From an uncultured Odoribacter sp. (lineage in GTDB: Bacteria > Bacteroidota > Bacteroidia > Bacteroidales > Marinifilaceae): DNA of 19,180 bases. The stretch lies in the NCBI GenBank assembly GCA_900548135.1, contig URJC01000013.1, forward strand, positions 1 through 19,180, read 5' to 3'. The translations under genes and the position numbers were made by a program. Below, piece after piece: positions 1 through 5,712 of the stretch; within the stretch, counting starts at the first letter, position 1; every line of letters begins with the position of its first letter. Below the pieces are notes generated by a model, which was not told the DNA's origin, did no database searches, and saw only the letters and a list, made by a program, of their open reading frames with translations.

Positions 1-749
1 ACGGAAGTATATATCCCATGGGAAACACTGTAATGATGATGGATGCCTGTAACAATTTGCCTCCCTCGGTGACCGGGGCCAGTCAATATCAGAAGGTGAA
101 GTTGGCTCCTTTTATCGGTGGTTCCAATTCTCAAAACTTATTGTATGATGAAACCAATGAAGTGATGTTGATTTTCAAGGGAAATGCCGGGAGTTTATCT
201 GGAAATCCTATATATGCTTTACCGGAAAATTTGAAATTGCGAAGTCATAAACTCTTTTTTATGGAATTCTACGGACTTAGTTTGACTAATGTTTATGCAA
301 AGAATAAAGCAGATAACAAATATTATCGGTATACTTACGATACTTATGACCGGAATGAAACTAAATTAGGAGATCCGTTTGAAATTACAAATGGGGAATT
401 GTTAGAGCAAGGAGAGCAATTTGTTTGTGATTATGTGAACGGGTTCTTTTATATGTCGATAGGGGATAAGTTGTATGTATTGAGAGGACATGAGCTGAGG
501 GAGGTAACTATCAAAGACCCGGATGGAGTAGTGACTGGAGGATTTCAGGGATTGGAGAATATCTCTTTGTTGACCAGATATACCGGTGTCCAATCAGTAA
601 GGCCTTATATTATGGTGGCTACCTATGGAGGGACGGAAAACAGCGGAAAGATTTATTTCCTGGAACCTAATTCCATCGAATCGAGCGAGTTGACTGTAAG
701 AACTTATTTTGAGGGATTGGAGAAAGTGAAAAGTATCAGTCGCTTTTAA
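1..749 (+). CDS. C-terminal part of a probable PKD-like family surface lipoprotein (5' end outside window)
   Basis: The frame is already open at base 3 (reading GSIYP before the first methionine at 18), so this is the 3' part of a longer gene and Met-18 need not be its start. About 249 residues are visible, ending in TAA. The sequence is rich in short beta strands and aromatic residues (YDETNEVMLIF, KLFFMEFYGLSL, KYYRYTYDTYDR, GKIYFLEPNSI), as in a beta-propeller-like or repeated-sheet extracellular domain. No catalytic motif is visible. The assignment rests on the general look of the C-terminal half, on its size, and on position: it precedes a thioredoxin gene, just as the better recognised PKD-like lipoprotein at 15781-17328 does. 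It would then be the last substrate-capture lipoprotein of a SusC/D-type locus lying to the left. The family call is inference and an unrelated outer-membrane lipoprotein is possible; the existence of the gene is not in doubt. Confidence 0.6.
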   Translation, partial: GSIYPMGNTVMMMDACNNLPPSVTGASQYQKVKLAPFIGGSNSQNLLYDETNEVMLIFKGNAGSLSGNPIYALPENLKLRSHKLFFMEFYGLSLTNVYAKNKADNKYYRYTYDTYDRNETKLGDPFEITNGELLEQGEQFVCDYVNGFFYMSIGDKLYVLRGHELREVTIKDPDGVVTGGFQGLENISLLTRYTGVQSVRPYIMVATYGGTENSGKIYFLEPNSIESSELTVRTYFEGLEKVKSISRF

Positions 750-772
750 TTTGGAATAGAAAAATTTTGAAA

Positions 773-815
773 GCATACCCCCGAAAGTTTATTGTCTGAC
801 TTTTGGGGGGTATGC
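773..815. terminator. Strong stem-loop, member 1 of a two-copy intergenic repeat
   Basis: Bases 773-788 pair with 799-815. There are ten uninterrupted pairs (GCATACCCCC against GGGGGGTATGC, with one spare G), one mismatch, then an A/T-rich inner helix, leaving a loop of about 10 nt. It begins 23 bp after the stop of the upstream gene. There is no U-tract after the stem, so it is either a U-less Bacteroidota terminator or an mRNA-stabilising or processing hairpin between the lipoprotein and thioredoxin genes. Its reverse complement shares an 18/20 core with the stem-loop at 8158-8196. Confidence 0.7.
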
Positions 816-877
816 CAAAACTTATCAGACACTTCCTTTTGGGGTGGCGGGCTAAAAATATTAAAAAATCAATTTGA

Positions 878-2224
878 ATGATGATGAGATATATCATATT
901 ATTATGTTGTCTGTTAACGGTCGGTCTTTTGCAGGCACAAAGTCCGGCAACGGTAGAATGCCGTATCGGTGAAGGTATTGGGGAAAAGTTACATCTGTTT
1001 AAAGTGGTAAATGGTACGAAAGTAGCTATTGCCGATGCGGTTTATAATAAGAACGGGTATTACGGATTTAAGTTTGTACCGGAGTATGAAGGTTTTTATG
1101 TGGTGGGGGATGACCGGAATTACCAGTATCCGGTTTATCTGAAAGGAGGAGAAACGGTTTCTTTGTATATGGATAAGGATACGGTTTATTTAGAGGGAAA
1201 AAAGAACACGAAGGAAAATAGAGTATTGTTTGATTGGATTGCTTTGTCAAAGAATATAGAGGCAAAGGCGGTTCATTTTAGACGGGTTCGTAGTACCTAT
1301 AAGGATTTTTTTCCTGAATTTGAAGCTTTTTTGCCGCGTGCTGATCGGTTCAGGGACGGGATTAAAACTTCCAATCCGCGTTTTAACGAATTGATGAAAA
1401 GGAGCATCGATTTTGAAAAAGATTTGTACGCGCTTACTTTTTTATATACGCCGCGTACGGAACATCCGAAAAAAGAACAACGGATCGCTTATTATTCAAC
1501 TATTGTTAGTCCTGATAAGTTCTGTGATGATGTCGTTCTGGATATGCCTTATGGTATGGAGTTGGTAAACCGTTATATTTTGTATATTACCTTGGAAAAA
1601 GGTCCGGCCGGGAAGGAAATGGATAAAATATCCCTGATTCCTGACAATCGGGTCAAGGGAGAGTTGGTTGTAGGTCAGGCTGCCGGTATGAAGTCTTATT
1701 TTGAGTTGAAAAAGTATTTGGCGGAAAATGAAAAATACCTGAATGCGGCTCAGAAAGAGAGAGTAGAAGCTATCGCTTCGAAAATGTATGAAGCCCGGAA
1801 AGGCCAGCTTTCTGCTGATTTCACCTATCCGGATGCTTCCGGAAAACAGGTTTCCCTTTCTGATTTCAGAGGCAAGGTGGTGTTGGTGGATGTTTGGGCG
1901 ACTTGGTGCGGTCCGTGCCGGGGTGAGCTGCCCCATCTGAAAAAGTTGGAAGAAGAAATGAAGGGTAAGGAAGTCGTCTTTATCGGAGTTTCCGTTGATG
2001 AGGAAAAAAATTATGACAAATGGAAGAAGTTTATCACAGACGAGCAATTGCCCGGTATTCAGTTGTTTGCCAACGGGTGGAGTAAAATCACCAAAGACTA
2101 TAAAATTACCGGCATCCCCCGTTTTATGGTGTTCGGCCGTGAGGGCAAAGTGGTTGAATCGGTTGCTCCCCGTCCCTCTAATCCCGATTTGAAGGCGCTG
2201 TTGGAAGAAGAGTTGAGGAAATAG
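878..2224 (+). CDS. TlpA-type periplasmic thiol-disulfide oxidoreductase (thioredoxin domain, C-terminal)
   Basis: This is a 448-residue secreted protein. Residues 1-21 form a signal peptide (hydrophobic ILLCCLLTVGLLQAQ, no lipobox with a suitable cysteine). Residues about 25-110 are a beta-rich DUF4369-like N-terminal region, about 115-310 are mostly helical, and about 312-448 are a TlpA/AhpC-TSA thioredoxin domain. The active site is WATWCGPCR with Cys-344 and Cys-347. The cis-proline loop is TGIPRF with Pro-414. The FTYPDASGK...LSDFRGKVVLVDVWATWC run is textbook for the family. It is expected to reduce disulfides in exported proteins in the periplasm. Three ATG codons (878, 881, 884) are equally possible starts. 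The gene sits 128 bp behind the preceding lipoprotein gene with a stem-loop between them, and is followed by a 14-bp hairpin, so it is probably the last gene of its transcript. Confidence 0.93.
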   Translation: MMMRYIILLCCLLTVGLLQAQSPATVECRIGEGIGEKLHLFKVVNGTKVAIADAVYNKNGYYGFKFVPEYEGFYVVGDDRNYQYPVYLKGGETVSLYMDKDTVYLEGKKNTKENRVLFDWIALSKNIEAKAVHFRRVRSTYKDFFPEFEAFLPRADRFRDGIKTSNPRFNELMKRSIDFEKDLYALTFLYTPRTEHPKKEQRIAYYSTIVSPDKFCDDVVLDMPYGMELVNRYILYITLEKGPAGKEMDKISLIPDNRVKGELVVGQAAGMKSYFELKKYLAENEKYLNAAQKERVEAIASKMYEARKGQLSADFTYPDASGKQVSLSDFRGKVVLVDVWATWCGPCRGELPHLKKLEEEMKGKEVVFIGVSVDEEKNYDKWKKFITDEQLPGIQLFANGWSKITKDYKITGIPRFMVFGREGKVVESVAPRPSNPDLKALLEEELRK

Positions 2225-2249
2225 CCGCTATTTGAAACTAAAGGAAATC

Positions 2250-2286
2250 CGTTGGCAGAATTAGTACATATTTAATTCTGCCAACG
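2250..2286 (+). terminator. Perfect 14-bp hairpin after the TlpA gene
   Basis: Bases 2250-2263 (CGTTGGCAGAATTA) are exactly complementary to 2273-2286, with a 9-nt loop. It lies 25 bp after the stop codon. No U-run follows (AATAAAGG), so termination is inferred from position and stem strength only. Confidence 0.65.
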
Positions 2287-2323
2287 AATAAAGGAATGAA
2301 GAGCTAAATAAAAATCGAGGTTT

Positions 2324-2407
2324 ATGAAAAAATGGTATTATTTGAATATCATATTTACGGGAGTATTTCCTATGGATATGTGTCCGTGTTATACTAATTT
2401 TAATTAA
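2324..2407 (+). CDS. Possible 27-residue peptide with Cys-Pro-Cys
   Basis: ATG at 2324 opens 27 codons ending in TAA at 2405-2407. GAGG lies at 2317-2320, only 3 nt from the ATG. The peptide starts with two lysines and an aromatic/aliphatic stretch (MKKWYYLNIIFTGVF) and ends in MCPCYTNFN. This could be a short secreted or membrane-associated peptide, or a leader peptide whose translation affects folding of the surrounding inverted repeat. I know no family for it. An ORF this short in A/T-rich intergenic DNA can arise by chance. What raises interest is its centred position inside the 16-bp inverted repeat and the cysteine theme of the next gene. Confidence 0.3.
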   Translation: MKKWYYLNIIFTGVFPMDMCPCYTNFN

Positions 2408-2418
2408 TGATTAATTAA
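2400..2418. promoter_or_regulatory. 19-bp A/T palindrome (operator-like)
   Basis: TTAATTAAT-G-ATTAATTAA is a perfect odd palindrome, with nine bases on each side of a central G. It overlaps the stop codon of the small ORF and lies 31 bp before the ATG at 2450. It could be a regulator-binding site, but low sequence complexity makes a chance origin plausible. Confidence 0.3.
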
Positions 2419-2449
2419 CCATAGCTCTTTATTCCTTAAACTTTAGAGT

Positions 2450-3187
2450 ATGCGAAAAAGAAAATTATTGGTTTGGTCGCTTATACTTGCTGTATTGTTT
2501 GTGTTATATTTTACATATAGTGGTATTACTAAAAAGCATGTGTATGTAGATGAGATTTTATTACCTGATGATATTACGAAAACGTTTTCGGTAGATTTGT
2601 TAGATAGCGTTTTTATAGATAATGATCTTTTTACATTTGTTGTAACAATGGATGATTGTGATATTTGTAAATTGATTCTGTTCAATAAAAGTTTTAATGA
2701 TGCATCGTGTAATAAATGTTTTTTCAATATATCGTCTTCTTCCGGGAATGAAACATTGGCCCACTTGTTGTGTACGAAATGTTTTCCGACAACTTATGTT
2801 ATAAACAGGTCTTATGAATTAGTAGGTGTATTGGAAGGTGTTCGTGATTTGGAAAGGAAATTAGATTCTGTGTTATATTTGAATCAGAAAATAAATGATT
2901 GTTTTATAGAAGGTGTTGAAAATGATTCTGTCCTTCCGATGTTATCCTATGCTTTGCAGGGATTGATTGATTTAAAAAAAAGGGAGTATAATAGTGCTTG
3001 GAAATATGTAGAAAAGTCGTTGAAGTCGGGTTCTTATGTATTTAATAATTATTTGTCTTATTTGATTTGCAAAAAGAACGGGCTACAAGATTCTATTTAT
3101 TTTAAAAATCAAGTACTTTCTTTTCGAAATAGTCGGATGCATGTAATATATGAGAAAATCATTCATCAATTAAGTTCGGGGTTATGA
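2450..3187 (+). CDS. Membrane-anchored thioredoxin-fold protein with three CxxC motifs
   Basis: This is a 245-residue protein. Residues 1-5 are basic (MRKRK) and residues 6-23 form one hydrophobic segment (LLVWSLILAVLFVLYFTY), so it is probably an N-terminally anchored protein facing the periplasm. A thioredoxin-like core is suggested by a strand leading into CDIC (Cys-70, Cys-73: FTFVVTMDDCDICK) and by FPTTYVINRSYELVGVLEG (113-130), which looks like the cis-proline strand and beta-hairpin of TlpA/AhpC-type folds. Two further CxxC pairs, CNKC (87-90) and CTKC (108-111), lie between them. Six cysteines within 42 residues is unusual for the family and fits either a redox relay or metal binding. 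Residues about 135-245 look helical. The stop overlaps the next start as ATGA, so it is translationally coupled to the outer-membrane barrel gene. The gene is visibly more A/T-rich than its neighbours. The thioredoxin-fold call is by motif only. Confidence 0.75.
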   Translation: MRKRKLLVWSLILAVLFVLYFTYSGITKKHVYVDEILLPDDITKTFSVDLLDSVFIDNDLFTFVVTMDDCDICKLILFNKSFNDASCNKCFFNISSSSGNETLAHLLCTKCFPTTYVINRSYELVGVLEGVRDLERKLDSVLYLNQKINDCFIEGVENDSVLPMLSYALQGLIDLKKREYNSAWKYVEKSLKSGSYVFNNYLSYLICKKNGLQDSIYFKNQVLSFRNSRMHVIYEKIIHQLSSGL

Positions 3188-5541
3188 ATAGGCATCTGTT
3201 TGTTTTATTGGCTTTAAGTTTATTTTATTGTTTTGCTCATGGTCAGGCAACTACCTCGCTTATTATTTCAGGGCAGGTAGTTGGAGAAAAAGGAGAGGGA
3301 TTACCTTATGCGACAGTTGCTTTAACCGAGATTCCGTTTACTGTAATTAAAGGGGTGGTGACAGACGAGCAGGGGAAATTTAAATTGGTAGGTGTGCGTG
3401 GGAATTATACGCTTCGTATAAGAATGTTGGGGTATTCTTTTTGGACGAAACGAATAACGGAGCAGGATAGTATCTTGAATATCGGTACAGTAAAATTGGA
3501 AGTCAAAGAGGAGCAATTGGGAATGGTGACCGTACAACCTTTGGTAGAACAAAAGGTAGACGAGATTTGTTATAATCTGAAAGCCGATCCGGATAGAGAA
3601 AAGTTGAACTTACATGAAATTTTAGGGAAAGTTCCCTTAATCAGGCATACTCCTTTGGGGGATCTGTATGTAGATGTGCCGGATAAAAAATTTTTAGTAC
3701 TTCGTAATGGAAAACGGGATGCTCTTTTTTCGGGCAAGAATTTGGATGAAATATTGAAAGCGATGCCTGCTAAAGGATATTCTGCTGTTCGTGTCAAATT
3801 GAAGCCTTCTGAAAAATACGAGGGTTTTGATTATGGGTTAGATATTGAACCGGATCAAACAACCCGTTTGGTGGGAGTAGTCGGTTTGGTAAATGGAAAA
3901 GGAGTATGGGAACAGGGTGCAGGAGGTGGGGAAATAAGTTTAGGGGGTAGTAGCGAGAGACTGCGTTATATGTTCGGAGTAAGAGGCCAAAGCTATAGAA
4001 CGCCTGTATATCATCAAATTAGCCGACAGCATTATTTAGAAGAAGATAATGTTGTGTATCGTGAGAGTAGGCGGAAGACATCGGGAGAAAATGGGGGAAT
4101 TGGCGGGGAGTTGAGTTATGATTTATCCAAAAAGCATTTTGTGAATTTAAAAGTGCAGGGAGATAAATTTTTTTCGCGGAATGAAACTTCTATTCATGAA
4201 CATACTTTTGTTGATGAAAACCGGTTGTTTACAGGTAGAAAAAGTTGGACAAATAATTCGGCTATACAGGTTACAGCCAATTACCAATGGGATATAAAGC
4301 CTGGAGGAACGACATTGAATGTCGTGGGGCAATATAATCAGCGTCCGAAGCAGTTGCGAAATGGTGAGAGTGAAGAGGAATCCGCTTCATATTATTTGCC
4401 ATATTCTGAAACAGAGGATGGGGAAAAACAATATGCTTTACAAGTGCACTATGTTAATCCGTTGTCCCAGAAATTGAATTTGCAGGTAGGCGGAGGCTAT
4501 ATTTACCGACATTATGAATCAGAATATCGATTAGAAAATCAGGGCATTCAATCATTGATGCATATGACGCATCAACTCTATTCGTCTTATTTTAAATTGG
4601 CATATCGGATAAAAAGTTTTAGGGTTGCGGTCGGTACAAAATTGAATTACCTGAATGATGGGGAAGGGATATATCAAAGGGTTGGGGAGAATGAACAATG
4701 GATTACGGAAACCCCGTTTCATTGTTTGCCTAATGCAGAGATTTCATTCTTTTTCCCAAAAAAGAAATTATCACGTTTGGATGTCAATTATGTTATGAAC
4801 AAAACCCGACCGGGGTTGGCTTTGCTTTCCACGCGTATAGATGACAGTAATGCGGATTATATCCGACAAAATAATAGGTCATTGAAGTCAGAAACAACAC
4901 ATAGATTAGGGATAAATATATCTTTATTCAATGTGCGGTTACTTCTTTCGGGTATCTATAGTCCCGATGGCATTCATTCGTATTGGTATGAAACAGATGC
5001 AGGGCAATTGGTGAAGACTTATGCAAATGATAGTGAAAATTATTCTTTCGCAGGGCAGTTGTCCAACTATCTGATACGAAAAAGTTTTACTTGCCAATTC
5101 ATGCTTAATACCCAATATTCATATCGGCAGGTGGCTGAAGAAAAGGTGAAAAATTGGTTGAGTTATCTTACGGTGATGCCGGCTTATACCTTTAAAAATA
5201 AGTTGGCCTTGGGGGCTACTGCTTCTTATGTATATACGGTGTATAGCGGTATGGAGGGACAGAAAAACAGACATCCCTTTTCCTTGGGTTTGAATGTAAG
5301 AAAAAAGTTTCTGAAACAGGATCAGTTGGAAATCTCTTTGACGTGCGAGAATATTTTATATTTAAAATCCAAAAATGTTTACGAAGTAAATACAACGTAT
5401 CAACAATTGAGGCAAGAAGTATGGCAACATTATTATCCGTTGGAATTTAAATTTTCCTGGCGGATCGGTTCGTTCCAGGTAAAACCTGTAAGAAAAGGGA
5501 GTCGTGGAATTATGCTAGATGATGTGAAAATGGAAGAGTAG
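3184..5541 (+). CDS. Outer-membrane beta-barrel protein with carboxypeptidase-like regulatory domain (TonB-receptor-like, paralogue A)
   Basis: This is a 785-residue protein. Residues 1-21 are a signal peptide (FVLLALSLFYCFAHGQ). Residues about 27-106 are a CarboxypepD_reg-like Ig domain (ISGQVVGEKGEGLPYATVAL...GVVTDEQGKFKL). Residues about 112-225 are a reduced plug-like domain: VTVQPLVEQ, then YNLKADPDREK, LHEILGKVPLI, FLVLRNGKRDALF and KLKPSEKYEGFDY. That order matches the outer-membrane beta-barrel family-3 type proteins. The rest is alternating-strand barrel ending in EFKFSWRIGSFQ, followed by a basic-then-acidic tail (VKPVRKGSRG...LDD). There is no STN domain, so no visible link to an anti-sigma factor. 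The start overlaps the stop of the thioredoxin-like gene by ATGA. It is a clear paralogue of 5709-8036, with the same domain order and shared motifs. The substrate cannot be read from the sequence. Confidence 0.88.
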   Translation: MNRHLFVLLALSLFYCFAHGQATTSLIISGQVVGEKGEGLPYATVALTEIPFTVIKGVVTDEQGKFKLVGVRGNYTLRIRMLGYSFWTKRITEQDSILNIGTVKLEVKEEQLGMVTVQPLVEQKVDEICYNLKADPDREKLNLHEILGKVPLIRHTPLGDLYVDVPDKKFLVLRNGKRDALFSGKNLDEILKAMPAKGYSAVRVKLKPSEKYEGFDYGLDIEPDQTTRLVGVVGLVNGKGVWEQGAGGGEISLGGSSERLRYMFGVRGQSYRTPVYHQISRQHYLEEDNVVYRESRRKTSGENGGIGGELSYDLSKKHFVNLKVQGDKFFSRNETSIHEHTFVDENRLFTGRKSWTNNSAIQVTANYQWDIKPGGTTLNVVGQYNQRPKQLRNGESEEESASYYLPYSETEDGEKQYALQVHYVNPLSQKLNLQVGGGYIYRHYESEYRLENQGIQSLMHMTHQLYSSYFKLAYRIKSFRVAVGTKLNYLNDGEGIYQRVGENEQWITETPFHCLPNAEISFFFPKKKLSRLDVNYVMNKTRPGLALLSTRIDDSNADYIRQNNRSLKSETTHRLGINISLFNVRLLLSGIYSPDGIHSYWYETDAGQLVKTYANDSENYSFAGQLSNYLIRKSFTCQFMLNTQYSYRQVAEEKVKNWLSYLTVMPAYTFKNKLALGATASYVYTVYSGMEGQKNRHPFSLGLNVRKKFLKQDQLEISLTCENILYLKSKNVYEVNTTYQQLRQEVWQHYYPLEFKFSWRIGSFQVKPVRKGSRGIMLDDVKMEE

Positions 5542-5544
5542 CTA

Positions 5545-5712
5545 TTGGAAAAATTGTGGAGGGACTGTAAAGATGAGTCCGGGTGTTATAGAAGTGAAAA
5601 TAACATAGATTCAGCATTTCTGTATCGGACAAAGGCGTTAGAACATATACATAAAGTTGATGAATACATTTACGATAACTTGATAGATACACTAAAAACG
5701 TTCGTACCATGA
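5545..5712 (+). CDS. Possible 55-residue ORF between the two barrel genes (no ATG start)
   Basis: The frame of the preceding barrel gene stays open after its TAG for 56 more codons and closes with TGA at 5710-5712, overlapping the ATG of the next barrel gene as ATGA. Possible starts are TTG at 5545 or 5554; no ATG or recognisable ribosome site is present. The product would contain DCKDESGC and a helix-like C-terminal half (ALEHIHKVDEYIYDNLIDTL). The ATGA coupling and protein-like composition favour a gene. The rare start and short length argue against. I recognise no family. Without it, 5542-5708 is plain intergenic sequence. Confidence 0.22.
   Translation: MEKLWRDCKDESGCYRSENNIDSAFLYRTKALEHIHKVDEYIYDNLIDTLKTFVP

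Larger units (their letters stand above)
2291..2437. repeat. 16-bp inverted repeat enclosing a small ORF
   Basis: The left arm 2291-2306 (AAGGAATGAAGAGCTA) pairs with the right arm 2422-2437 (TAGCTCTTTATTCCTT) over all 16 positions, with a single G-T (G-U) pair and no bulge. The arms are separated by 115 nt that hold the 27-codon ORF at 2324-2407 and a 19-bp palindrome. The right arm ends 12 nt before the ATG of the downstream membrane thioredoxin-like gene, so if the RNA folds, the helix lies beside its translation initiation region. Possible readings are a structured leader RNA, an attenuator, or a very small mobile or repeat element. The sequence alone does not decide. Confidence 0.6.

Noticed and set aside
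1496..2047. Long reverse-strand ORF (183 codons) opposite the TlpA gene
   Set aside because: It lies wholly opposite a clear thioredoxin coding region with WCGPC; its sequence is low in recognisable motifs and it is an antisense shadow.
5539..5541. Stop-codon readthrough of the first barrel gene into the following open frame
   Set aside because: The tail before TAG (GIMLDDVKMEE) matches the natural tail of the paralogue (GIVIEDLSTE), so the stop is the true end.
5510..5710. Reverse-strand ORF across the gap between the barrel genes
   Set aside because: No start context or recognisable content. The forward frame in the same gap is the better candidate.
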